A DNA stretch of 7,806 nucleotides from Ignavibacteria bacterium (GTDB taxonomy: Bacteria; Bacteroidota; Ignavibacteria; Ignavibacteriales; Melioribacteraceae), in the NCBI GenBank assembly GCA_027347805.1, contig DAIEQP010000206.1, positions 1 to 7,806 of the forward strand, given 5' to 3'. The position numbers were made by a program, and so were the translations under genes. The notes beneath the pieces are model-generated. The model was not told the DNA's origin and ran no database searches. It worked only from the letters and a program-made list of their open reading frames with translations. Positions 1-7,372 of the stretch are shown here, piece after piece; position 1 is the first letter of the stretch; each line of letters opens with the position of its first letter.

Positions 1-32
1 ATACCACGAATAGTGCCGCAATCTGGTTCCTA
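1..32 (-). other. rpoC: In-frame TAG in rpoC followed by conserved beta' sequence
   Basis: On the minus strand the codon at 30-32 is TAG. The nine complete codons after it, in the same frame, read E-P-D-C-G-T-I-R-G. This matches the family motif that follows the bridge helix (E. coli VVTEDDCGTHEG, B. subtilis VIIRETDCGTDRG, from memory). The cysteine is the first ligand of the second zinc site, C814 in E. coli numbering. The TAG therefore replaces one residue at a position that varies between bacteria (Thr, Arg and others). It is a substitution, not an indel. It may be a base-call error near a sequence end, a true nonsense mutation, or a recoded codon. Confidence 0.85.
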
Positions 33-2435
33 AATAATTACGTCTTGAGCAACATCGCATAGTCTTCTTGTTAAATAACCAGCATCAGCTGTTTTAAGAG
101 CTGTATCCGCAAGACCTTTACGAGCACCGTGTGTAGAAATAAAATATTCAAGAACTGTCAATCCTTCTTTAAAGTTTGACACGATTGGGTTTTCAATAAT
201 TTCACCAGCTTGGCCGCTAAGTGATTTTTGCGGTTTCATCATAAGACCGCGCATACCTGCAAGCTGTTTAACCTGATCTTGAGATCCACGAGCTCCTGAG
301 TCAACCATCATGTGCAATGAATTAAAACCGCCTTGATCAACTTTCAATCTATCCATCAGGTATTTAGCAACATTGTTTGTTGTGTGAGTCCAAACGTCAA
401 TTATTTTATTATAACGTTCAGCGTCAGTAATCAAACCTTGTTCATGCTCGCTTAAGATTCCGCCTACTTTCTTATTTGAATCGTCAATTAACTTATCTTT
501 TTCATCAGGAATAATCATATCGATAAAGCTGATTGAAATTCCTGCTGCAGTTGCATAACGGAATCCTAAATCCTTAAGATCATCCAGGAATTTTGCTGTA
601 ACTACATTTCCCAGTTTAATAAACATTCTATAAATCAATCCGGAGAAGCTCTTCTTCATTAATAATTCATTAATAAATCCAAGTTCTTTTGGAACGATTC
701 TATTGAAGATTACACGACCAACAGTTGTTTCGATCATCTGATCTTCAATTTTAACTTTTATTTTCGAATGGAGTTCGACCACTTTATTATCATAAGCGAT
801 CATAACTTCCTGAACTGAACCAAATATTTTTCCTTCGCCTCTAGCACCTGGTTTAACTTTTGTTAAATAGTACAAACCAAGAACCATATCCTGTGTTGGC
901 AATACAATTGGCAAACCATTTTGAGGTGACAGAATGTTATGAGAAGACAGCATCAAAATAGAAGCTTCAAGCTGTGCTTCATATGATAATGGTACGTGAA
1001 CAGCCATCTGATCGCCGTCAAAATCCGCGTTGAAAGCTGTACAAACAAGCGGGTGAAGCTGGATAGCTTTTCCATCAATCAACAATGGCTGGAATGCCTG
1101 AATACCAAGACGGTGCAAAGTTGGAGCGCGGTTCAACATTACCGGATGCCCATCAATCAACTTTTCTAAGATTTCCCAAATAACAGCTTCTTTTCTATCA
1201 ACGGCTTTAAGGGCACTCTTAACTGTTTTAAAATGTCCGCGCTCAATAAGTTTTCTAATGATAAATGGCTTGAACAATTCAACTGCCATATCTTTTGGAA
1301 GACCGCATTGATGTAACTTTAATTCAGGGCCAACCACAATAACTGAACGACCGGAATAATCAACACGTTTACCAAGAAGGTTCTGACGAAAACGTCCCTG
1401 TTTACCTTTAAGCATATCACTCAAAGATTTTAACGGTCTGTTTCCATCACTGCGAACAGCACTTGAACGGCGTGAATTATCAAACAACGCATCAACAGAT
1501 TCCTGAAGCATTCTTTTTTCATTACGAAGAATTACTTCAGGAGCTTTAATATCTATTAATCTCTTTAAACGATTATTACGAATAATTACTCTTCTGTATA
1601 AATCATTCAAGTCAGAAGTTGCAAAACGACCCCCTTCAAGAGGAACTAATGGTCTGAGTTCAGGAGGAATTACCGGAATAACATTCATAACCATCCATTC
1701 CGGTTTATTAGGAACCTTTCCTTCTTTTTCACGGAAAGCTTCAAGAACTCTCAATCTTTTAAGAAGTTCAGTACGTTTCTGCTGAGATGTATCAGGACCG
1801 AGTTGAGATTTTAAATTCTGGAACAGAGATTCAATATCAGTTTCTTTAAGAAGTTCTTTTACCGCATCGCCGCCAATTCTTGCAACAAATTTTTTCGGAT
1901 CATTATCTTCAAGCGAATCATTATCATGAGGCAATGAATTCAAAATTTCATAGTATTGATCTTCACTAATCAAATCCAATCTGTTCAGACCTGTCGGACC
2001 AGGATTCAATACAACATAAGATTCATAGTAAACAATTTTCTCCAATTCTTTTGTTGTCATTCCAAGAATATTACCAATCTTAGATGGCAAAGCTTTAAAG
2101 AACCAGATATGAACTATTGGAACAGCTAATCCAAGATGGCCCATTCTTTCGCGACGAACAGCTTTAAGTGTAACTTCAACACCACAACGATCGCACACAA
2201 TTCCCTTATAACGAATGCCTTTATATTTTCCGCACGCACATTCCCAATCTTTAACGGGGCCAAAAATTTTCTCGCAGAACAAACCATCTTTTTCAGGTCT
2301 AAACGATCTGTAATTAATAGTTTCAGGTTTTGTAACTTCACCATGAGATCTGCTAAGAATATCATCAGGACTTGCTAAACCAATCGTCAATTTTTCGATT
2401 GTCTTAACTTTATTTTCTTGCGGCTTTACTCGCAT
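30..2435 (-). CDS. rpoC: RNA polymerase beta' subunit, 5' part, interrupted by an in-frame amber codon
   Basis: Largest subunit of RNA polymerase; with beta it forms the active-site cleft in the cytoplasm. The 801 visible residues hold the N-terminal zinc ribbon (C66, C68, C81, C84), the switch/double-psi-barrel segment RQNLLGKRVDYSGRS (350-364), the catalytic NADFDGDQMAVH motif (469-480; D471, D473 and D475 bind Mg2+), the secondary-channel region with SGARGSQDQ (713-721), and the bridge helix in GLTVLEYFISTHGARKGLADTALKT (about 758-782). The ATG start has AGGAGA (2441-2446) five bases upstream. Bacterial beta' is usually about 1,200-1,450 residues, so the trigger loop, second zinc site and C-terminal domains are missing from this frame. 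The cause is a TAG at 30-32, not loss of frame: homologous sequence continues beyond it. The rest of the gene lies outside the window. Identity is certain; whether the stop is real is not. Confidence 0.96.
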   Translation of the reverse strand: MRVKPQENKVKTIEKLTIGLASPDDILSRSHGEVTKPETINYRSFRPEKDGLFCEKIFGPVKDWECACGKYKGIRYKGIVCDRCGVEVTLKAVRRERMGHLGLAVPIVHIWFFKALPSKIGNILGMTTKELEKIVYYESYVVLNPGPTGLNRLDLISEDQYYEILNSLPHDNDSLEDNDPKKFVARIGGDAVKELLKETDIESLFQNLKSQLGPDTSQQKRTELLKRLRVLEAFREKEGKVPNKPEWMVMNVIPVIPPELRPLVPLEGGRFATSDLNDLYRRVIIRNNRLKRLIDIKAPEVILRNEKRMLQESVDALFDNSRRSSAVRSDGNRPLKSLSDMLKGKQGRFRQNLLGKRVDYSGRSVIVVGPELKLHQCGLPKDMAVELFKPFIIRKLIERGHFKTVKSALKAVDRKEAVIWEILEKLIDGHPVMLNRAPTLHRLGIQAFQPLLIDGKAIQLHPLVCTAFNADFDGDQMAVHVPLSYEAQLEASILMLSSHNILSPQNGLPIVLPTQDMVLGLYYLTKVKPGARGEGKIFGSVQEVMIAYDNKVVELHSKIKVKIEDQMIETTVGRVIFNRIVPKELGFINELLMKKSFSGLIYRMFIKLGNVVTAKFLDDLKDLGFRYATAAGISISFIDMIIPDEKDKLIDDSNKKVGGILSEHEQGLITDAERYNKIIDVWTHTTNNVAKYLMDRLKVDQGGFNSLHMMVDSGARGSQDQVKQLAGMRGLMMKPQKSLSGQAGEIIENPIVSNFKEGLTVLEYFISTHGARKGLADTALKTADAGYLTRRLCDVAQDVII

Positions 2436-2463
2436 TTTAATCTCCTTTACTCAAACTTGGTTG

Positions 2464-2484
2464 ACCTGTCTGCCTCAGGCAGGT
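2464..2484. repeat. Short GC-rich palindrome in the rpoB-rpoC spacer
   Basis: The core ctgcc-tca-ggcag (2470-2482) is a perfect 5-bp inverted repeat with a 3-nt loop. An alternative longer pairing joins ACCTGTCT (2464-2471) to AGGCAGGT (2477-2484) around a 5-nt loop, with one non-Watson-Crick pair. It touches the last base of the rpoB stop codon and sits about 18 bases before the rpoC Shine-Dalgarno. No U-tract follows on the minus strand, so it does not look like a terminator. Its GC-rich composition contrasts with the AT-rich surroundings, which suggests a dispersed palindromic (REP-like) unit or a small processing hairpin. One copy cannot establish repeat status. Confidence 0.5.
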
Positions 2485-5400
2485 TAGTTAACTTTTATAT
2501 CGAGACCAAGACCTTGTAATTCCTTGATCATAACGTTGAATGCTTCCGGTATATTCGGTTCCGGAATATTTTCACCTTTTACAATCGCTTCATAGGTCTT
2601 TGCGCGACCAGTAACGTCATCGCTCTTCACAGTCAAAATTTCCTGAAGAACATGAGCGGCACCATAACCTTCAAGCGCCCAAACTTCCATTTCTCCAAAT
2701 CTCTGACCACCAAACTGAGCTTTACCACCTAAAGGCTGCTGAGTGATGAGAGAGTATGGTCCAATAGAACGAGCGTGAATCTTGTCATCAACCATGTGAC
2801 CGAGTTTCATCATATAAATATAACCGCAGGTAACTTTCTGATGGAACTTTTCGCCTGTTCTTCCATCATGCAGCCAGGCTTTTCCACCATCCGGCAGTCC
2901 TGCTTGTTTTAAATATCCTTCAACTTCATCAACATGAGCGCCATCAAAAATTGGTGTTTCGAATTTGACACCCATTTTCTTTCCTACCCAACCAAGAACT
3001 GTTTCATATAACTGTCCAAGGTTCATACGAGAAGGCACACCAAGCGGATTTAAAACGATATCAACTGGAGTTCCATCTTCATGGTATGGCATATCTTCAA
3101 CCGGAACAACTTTAGCAACAACACCTTTGTTACCATGACGACCCGCCATTTTATCGCCAACCTGAATTTTACGTTTCTTCGCAACGTAAACTTTTGCAAG
3201 TTGAGTTATTCCTGGAGGAAGTTCATCGCCGGATTGAATTTTTAATTTCTCACGTTTATAATCTTCTTCAATTTCAGAAAGAAGACTGAAATAATTCGAA
3301 TACAACTGTCTAACTAATTCGTTAGGTGCTTTGCGTTCGAACCAATCTTTTGTATAATCTAATTTTGTAATGTCTTCAATATTTGTAAATGTTTCATCTT
3401 TAATTACAGTTCCGCTTCTTAAAACTACAGAACCATCTAAATCGCGAATACCGGAAGTAGTTTTACCTTCTGCTATTCTGGTTAATTTAGTGACAAGTTT
3501 TTTATAATGATTTTCGCGTTTTGAAATAAATGATGCATCCAAGCTATCCATTAATTTCTTTTCAAGCTTTTTAGAATCTGCATCTTTTCTCTTACGGCTA
3601 AATAATCTTGTTTTAATTACAACACCTTTGAGTCCTGGAGGTGCTTTCAAAGAAGCATCCTTCACGTCGCCGGCTTTATCGCCGAATATTGCTTTAAGAA
3701 GTTTTTCTTCCGGAGTCGGATCGGTTTCCCCTTTCGGAGTAATCTTTCCAATAAGAATATCACCTTCTTTAACTTCAGCACCTTCGCGAACAATACCATT
3801 TTCATCAAGATCTTTAGTAGCTTCTTCGCTAACATTCGGAATATCACGGGTTAATTCTTCTTCACCGCGTTTTGTTTCTCGAACTTGTAATTCAAATTCT
3901 TCTATATGAATTGATGTGAAAACATCATCTGCAACTAATCTTTCACTTAGAACAATAGCATCTTCAAAGTTGTATCCGCGCCATGGCATGAATGATACAA
4001 GCACATTTCTACCAAGAGCAAGTTCACCTTTGTCAATTGCAGGTCCATCAGCAAGAACATCACCTTTTTTAACTCTCTGCCCAGTTACAACAATTGGTTT
4101 TTGAGTAAAGCAGGTTTCCTGATTTGTACCAGCAAATTTTGTTAAGGTATATTCTACTTTTCTTTCATCATTAAAACTAACAAGAGTTGCAGGATCTGAT
4201 TCGTCTACATCATATTTAACAATAATTTTCTTTGCATCACAGAATTCAACAACACCGTTATCTTCAGCAATTTTTATTGCACGTGAATCTCTTGCAAGTT
4301 TAGATTCCATTCCAGTACCAACAATTGGATTTTCTGGAACCATCAATGGAACTGCCTGACGCTGCATGTTCGAACCCATGAGAGCGCGGTTAGCATCATC
4401 ATGTTCAAGGAATGGAATTAAGGCAGCTGCAGCAGAAACAATCTGCGAAGGAGCAACATCCATATAATGAACATTCTCTCCATGAACAACTGGGAATTCA
4501 CCACGTTCACGGCATTTAACTCTTTCCTCAACAAATCTTCCCTGTTCATCAACAGGCACATTTGACTGAGCAATAATAAATTCATCTTCCTGATCTGCAC
4601 TTAAATAATCAATACTATTCGATACTTTTCCATCTTTAACTTTTCTATATGGAGTCTCAAGGAATCCATAATTATTTACTCGAGTATAAATTGTTAATGA
4701 AGATATCAAACCAATGTTTGGACCTTCTGGAGTTTCGATTGGACATAAACGGCCATAATGTGAATGGTGAACGTCACGAACTTCGAAACCGGCACGTTCA
4801 CGAGTAAGACCACCTGGTCCCAATGCAGAAATTCTTCTCTTGTGAGTTAATTCTGAAAGCGGGTTAGTCTGATCCATGAACTGTGATAATTGGTTTGTAC
4901 CGAAAAACGCATTGATAACACTGCTAATTGTACGAGCGTTAACTAAATCTTGAGGCTGCATATTTTCGTTGTCGCGCATATTCATTCTTTCTTTAATTGT
5001 GCGCGCCATTCTTGCCAAACCAACATTATACTGCTGCTGAAGCTGTTCGCCTACAGTTCTTACTCTTCTATTTCCCAAATGATCGATATCATCAACTGCC
5101 ATGTTGCCATTCTTCAACATCATAATATTTTTCATGATGGCAACAATATCTTCTGTTGTAATAACGCGAACGTTTTCATCAACATTAAGATTCAATTTAT
5201 CATTCATTCTGAAACGGCCAACTTCGCCCAAATCATAACGTTTATCATTGAAAAACATTTTATCTATCAATCCGACAGCAGTTTCAATATCTGGAGCTTC
5301 ACCAGAACGCAACTGACGATAAATAGCATAAAGCGCTTCTTCTTTTGATGTTGATGTATCTTTCTTGAGTGTATTAATAACTAAATCCTGATCGAAAGAA

Positions 5401-6263
5401 GTTTCAAGACTTAGCAGCTGAACTTTAGCAACATGCGAAGATTTAATGCTTTCAATTATTTCTTCAGTAAGTTCAACATCTTTTGTTGCATATATTTCAC
5501 CGGTCTCATGATCAATGATATCACCTGCAGCAATTCTTCCAACATGTTTATCAACACTTAACTGTTTAACAGAAATTTCTTCAATAAGATCAAATAAGTT
5601 TAAAATTGATTCAACAGTTTCATAACCTAAAGCACGGAGTAAGGTTGTTGATGGGAATTTCTTTCTTCTATCTATATATACATACATTACATTGTTAATG
5701 TCAGTAGCAAACTCAACCCAGGAACCTCTGAAAGGAATAATCCTTGCAGAATAAATCGGAGTTCCGTTTGGATGAAATGTCTGAGCGAATGCAACACCAG
5801 GAGAACGATGCAATTGAGTAACAACAACACGTTCAGCGCCATTAATTATAAATGTTCCGCGTTCAGTCATGAAAGGCAGGTTACCAAGGTAAACTTCCTG
5901 TTCAACTGAATTAACATATTCTCCGGTTTCATCATCTTTTGTTGAGAGGCGAAGTTTTGCTTTTAATGGTGCAGAATAAGATAAACCTCTTTCTTCGCAT
6001 TCAGCCATTGAGAATCTTGGTTTTTCAACATAGTACTCAACAAAATCTAATCTGTAAAATTCTTTATTATCCAGGATTGGGAAGTTTGCATTGAATACTG
6101 CCTGTAAACCCTTGTTGTCTCTTTGAGAAGCCGGAACTTTCAATTGAAGAAAATCTTCAAATGAATCCACCTGAATATTTAATAAATCCGGCATCTTAAT
6201 AGGAGAAGAAATAGAAGCAAAGGTAATTCTTCCAGTGCTTTTATTAATTTTTGATTTTTCCAA
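2484..6263 (-). CDS. rpoB: RNA polymerase beta subunit
   Basis: Second-largest subunit of RNA polymerase; it forms one side of the cleft, contacts the nascent RNA and is the rifampicin target. The frame is complete at 1,259 residues, within the family range. Visible landmarks: the rifampicin region NQLSQFMDQTNPLSELTHKR (457-476) continuing to RISALGPGGL (477-486); RLCPIETPEGPNIGL (505-519); the active-site-proximal NFEDAI (765-770; E767, D768); GDKMAGRHGNKG (1036-1047; K1038 and K1046 match the RNA-contacting lysines); and the C-terminal LGGKAQFGGQRFGEMEVWALE (1178-1198), which packs on beta'. A Lys-rich, probably helical stretch at about 889-935 resembles the Bacteroidetes/Chlorobi type. The start is TTG, chosen because GGAGG lies six bases upstream; the first internal ATG is codon 24, inside conserved sequence. 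It ends in TAA, 48 bases before rpoC. Confidence 0.98.
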   Translation of the reverse strand: MEKSKINKSTGRITFASISSPIKMPDLLNIQVDSFEDFLQLKVPASQRDNKGLQAVFNANFPILDNKEFYRLDFVEYYVEKPRFSMAECEERGLSYSAPLKAKLRLSTKDDETGEYVNSVEQEVYLGNLPFMTERGTFIINGAERVVVTQLHRSPGVAFAQTFHPNGTPIYSARIIPFRGSWVEFATDINNVMYVYIDRRKKFPSTTLLRALGYETVESILNLFDLIEEISVKQLSVDKHVGRIAAGDIIDHETGEIYATKDVELTEEIIESIKSSHVAKVQLLSLETSFDQDLVINTLKKDTSTSKEEALYAIYRQLRSGEAPDIETAVGLIDKMFFNDKRYDLGEVGRFRMNDKLNLNVDENVRVITTEDIVAIMKNIMMLKNGNMAVDDIDHLGNRRVRTVGEQLQQQYNVGLARMARTIKERMNMRDNENMQPQDLVNARTISSVINAFFGTNQLSQFMDQTNPLSELTHKRRISALGPGGLTRERAGFEVRDVHHSHYGRLCPIETPEGPNIGLISSLTIYTRVNNYGFLETPYRKVKDGKVSNSIDYLSADQEDEFIIAQSNVPVDEQGRFVEERVKCRERGEFPVVHGENVHYMDVAPSQIVSAAAALIPFLEHDDANRALMGSNMQRQAVPLMVPENPIVGTGMESKLARDSRAIKIAEDNGVVEFCDAKKIIVKYDVDESDPATLVSFNDERKVEYTLTKFAGTNQETCFTQKPIVVTGQRVKKGDVLADGPAIDKGELALGRNVLVSFMPWRGYNFEDAIVLSERLVADDVFTSIHIEEFELQVRETKRGEEELTRDIPNVSEEATKDLDENGIVREGAEVKEGDILIGKITPKGETDPTPEEKLLKAIFGDKAGDVKDASLKAPPGLKGVVIKTRLFSRKRKDADSKKLEKKLMDSLDASFISKRENHYKKLVTKLTRIAEGKTTSGIRDLDGSVVLRSGTVIKDETFTNIEDITKLDYTKDWFERKAPNELVRQLYSNYFSLLSEIEEDYKREKLKIQSGDELPPGITQLAKVYVAKKRKIQVGDKMAGRHGNKGVVAKVVPVEDMPYHEDGTPVDIVLNPLGVPSRMNLGQLYETVLGWVGKKMGVKFETPIFDGAHVDEVEGYLKQAGLPDGGKAWLHDGRTGEKFHQKVTCGYIYMMKLGHMVDDKIHARSIGPYSLITQQPLGGKAQFGGQRFGEMEVWALEGYGAAHVLQEILTVKSDDVTGRAKTYEAIVKGENIPEPNIPEAFNVMIKELQGLGLDIKVN

Positions 6264-6269
6264 CCCTAA

Positions 6270-6275
6270 CCTCCA
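6270..6275 (-). promoter_or_regulatory. Ribosome binding site fixing the rpoB TTG start
   Basis: The minus strand reads TGGAGG, then the six bases TTAGGG, then TTG. This near-ideal Shine-Dalgarno and spacing decides the non-ATG start of rpoB, because no in-frame ATG or GTG is comparably placed. A strong Shine-Dalgarno with a weak start codon may tune beta synthesis relative to beta', which has an ATG. That tuning role is inference. Confidence 0.75.
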
Positions 6276-6291
6276 GTTCGGTTTGATTTTT

Positions 6292-6311
6292 TTTCATTTC
6301 AATAAATGAAA
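6292..6311 (-). other. AT-rich hairpin downstream of the rplL-rpoB attenuator-like stem
   Basis: TTTCATTT (6292-6299) and AAATGAAA (6304-6311) form a perfect 8-bp inverted repeat with a 4-nt loop. The minus-strand RNA can make the same helix. It follows directly after the larger GC-richer hairpin, and its 5' arm contributes to the U-rich stretch after that hairpin, so the two cannot act fully independently. It is weak because nearly all its pairs are A-U. It may be an accessory element or chance in AT-rich DNA. Confidence 0.4.
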
Positions 6312-6313
6312 GA

Positions 6314-6347
6314 AAGTGGCAGGACGGTCTTTACCATCCTACCACTT
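6314..6347 (-). terminator. Attenuator-like or RNA-processing hairpin between rplL and rpoB
   Basis: A 15-bp stem with a 4-nt loop lies 31 bases past the rplL stop. In the minus-strand RNA it is fully paired: arms AAGUGGUAGGAUGGU and ACCGUCCUGCCACUU, loop AAAG, with 13 Watson-Crick and two G-U pairs. In plus-strand RNA the two wobbles become C-A mismatches, so the stem fits transcription in the operon direction. A moderately U-rich run (UCUUUCAUUUAUU) follows, interrupted by C and A, which suggests partial rather than full termination. In E. coli the same spacer holds an attenuator and an RNase III site that set the lower level of rpoBC relative to rplL. The same role here is inferred. Confidence 0.72.
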
Positions 6348-6378
6348 AAATGTTAATACTAAGAAACGCAAAACTCAA

Positions 6379-6759
6379 TTACTTAACAGTAACTGTTGCG
6401 CCAGCTTCTTCTAATTCTTTTTTGATTTTTTCAGCTTCTTCTTTGTTAACGCCTTCTTTAACAGGTTTTGGAGCGCCGTCAACTAAATCTTTAGCTTCTT
6501 TAAGACCTAAACCAGTATGAGCGCGAACAACTTTAATTACATTGATCTTTGTAGCGCCTGCATTCTGAAGAATAACATCAAATTCTGTTTGTTCTTCAAC
6601 TGGAGCGGCAGCAGCAGCACCTGGAGCAGCACCGGCAACAACAACTGGAGCAGCAGCAGTTACACCAAATTCATCTTCTAAAGCTTTCTTTAATTCAGCA
6701 GCTTCAACCAGCGTGAGAGCTTTAATCTTCTCAACTAATTCCTGAACTTTTTCTGACAT
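6379..6759 (-). CDS. rplL: Ribosomal protein L7/L12 (bL12)
   Basis: Multicopy stalk protein of the 50S subunit. Dimers bind the L10 C-terminal helix and recruit and stimulate the translational GTPases (EF-Tu, EF-G, IF2, RF3). Its 126 residues are close to the usual 120-130. Residues 1-32 are the helical dimerisation domain (KVQELVEKIKALTLVEAAELKKALEDEFGV region). Residues about 33-56 are an Ala/Pro/Gly/Val-rich flexible hinge. Residues 59-126 are the globular factor-binding domain with EFDVIL, KINVIKVVR (71-79) and TGLGLKEAKDLVDGAP (82-97). The ATG start has AGGAG (6768-6772) eight bases upstream. The gene follows rplJ by 46 bases and precedes rpoB, separated by a strong hairpin. Nothing about the protein is odd; the GCN-rich hinge DNA is low-complexity as usual. 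Confidence 0.98.
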   Translation of the reverse strand: MSEKVQELVEKIKALTLVEAAELKKALEDEFGVTAAAPVVVAGAAPGAAAAAPVEEQTEFDVILQNAGATKINVIKVVRAHTGLGLKEAKDLVDGAPKPVKEGVNKEEAEKIKKELEEAGATVTVK

Positions 6760-6805
6760 TTTATTAACTCCTATTACAATTAATTTATTTTACAATTCAA
6801 TATTA

Positions 6806-7327
6806 TTATGCAGCTTTCTTTTTTGAGATTTCATCTATAACACTAACAAGATCTCTCATAACTGCATTAAGAGCACCAACAATTCCTGATGCAGGAGCGT
6901 TAACACTACCAATAATACCGGCAATGATTTCTTCTTTTGTCGGCATAGAGGCAATAGTACTAAGCTGATCGGCACCATAAAATGTTGATTCGAGATAGCA
7001 ACCTTTGAAGGTTAATTTTTGGGAATCGTCACTATATTTTTTAATGATCTTTGCTGGTGCAACAAAATTTTCTGATGCAAATGCAACACCAATCATTCCC
7101 ACTAACAAGTTGTTAAGTTGATCATAACCGCCAACTTGTTCAATCGCTTTTTTGAAGAGAGTGTTTTTGAATACTTTATAAGTTACACCATCTTTTCGGA
7201 AGCTAGAACGGAGTTTGTTAATATCTGCAACATTAACTCCACGATAGTCAACCAAAAACATAGCGGAAGAGTTTTTTATTAACTCTTTTATTTCTTCAAT
7301 TATCTCTCCCTTTTCTGCTTTATTCAT
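6806..7327 (-). CDS. rplJ: Ribosomal protein L10 (uL10)
   Basis: Base of the L7/L12 stalk: the N-terminal domain binds 23S rRNA next to L11 and the C-terminal helix carries L7/L12 dimers. At 173 residues it is typical in size. It has the family pattern of an N-terminal helix (1-20), FLVDYRGVNVADINKLRSSF (24-43) and VTYKVFKNTLFKKAIE (48-63) in the RNA-binding fold, MPTKEEIIAGIIGSVNAP (128-145), and a C-terminal helix (about 147-170) ending in a Lys/Ala tail. The ATG start is preceded by GGGAG (7332-7336) four bases upstream, partly buried in a predicted hairpin. It ends in tandem TAA TAA. In many bacteria L10, with L7/L12, represses its own mRNA from the leader, and the structured leader here fits that, although no binding site was proven. 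Confidence 0.97.
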   Translation of the reverse strand: MNKAEKGEIIEEIKELIKNSSAMFLVDYRGVNVADINKLRSSFRKDGVTYKVFKNTLFKKAIEQVGGYDQLNNLLVGMIGVAFASENFVAPAKIIKKYSDDSQKLTFKGCYLESTFYGADQLSTIASMPTKEEIIAGIIGSVNAPASGIVGALNAVMRDLVSVIDEISKKKAA

Positions 7328-7353
7328 CGTTCTCCCGAATCGGTTTTAGAACA
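7328..7353 (-). promoter_or_regulatory. Hairpin masking the rplJ ribosome binding site
   Basis: In the minus-strand RNA, GUUCU (7352 to 7348) pairs with AGAAC (7333 to 7329), and the enclosed CCG-AUU-CGG (7343 to 7335) forms an inner 3-bp stem. A U-G pair (7353/7328) can extend the base. The rplJ Shine-Dalgarno GGGAG (7332-7336) has four of its five bases paired in this structure, and the start codon follows immediately. It would lower ribosome access unless opened, as expected for translational autoregulation of L10. The stem is short (8 bp plus a wobble, with an asymmetric internal loop), so stability is modest. Confidence 0.5.
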
Positions 7354-7372
7354 TCGTTACTTATTTATAGAA

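Noticed and set aside
1..32. Genuine split rpoC (as in archaeal or cyanobacterial largest subunits)
   Set aside because: There is no spacer and no visible start codon after the stop within the 29 bases available, and the homologous frame continues without interruption. Not formally excluded, since the downstream sequence is outside the window.
2126..2378. Overlapping open frames of about 80 codons on both strands within the rpoC 5' end
   Set aside because: They overlap the zinc-ribbon coding region of rpoC in other frames; rpoC explains the sequence fully.
3628..4104. Two consecutive plus-strand open frames (93 and 62 codons) opposite rpoB
   Set aside because: Both are antisense shadows of conserved rpoB sequence; Ser/Pro/Thr-rich translations without recognisable domains.
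4950..5348. 132-codon plus-strand open frame opposite rpoB
   Set aside because: It lies wholly antisense to strongly conserved rpoB codons, its predicted protein (rich in Ile, His, Phe, Asn and Ser) looks like a reverse-complement translation, and no Shine-Dalgarno or family motif supports it.
6600..6665. GCA/GCT-rich low-complexity run in rplL
   Set aside because: It encodes the normal Ala-rich flexible hinge of L7/L12 and is not an independent repeat element.
7351..7359. Tiny upstream frame ATG-TTC-TAA before rplJ
   Set aside because: Two codons with no convincing ribosome site of its own; most likely chance.
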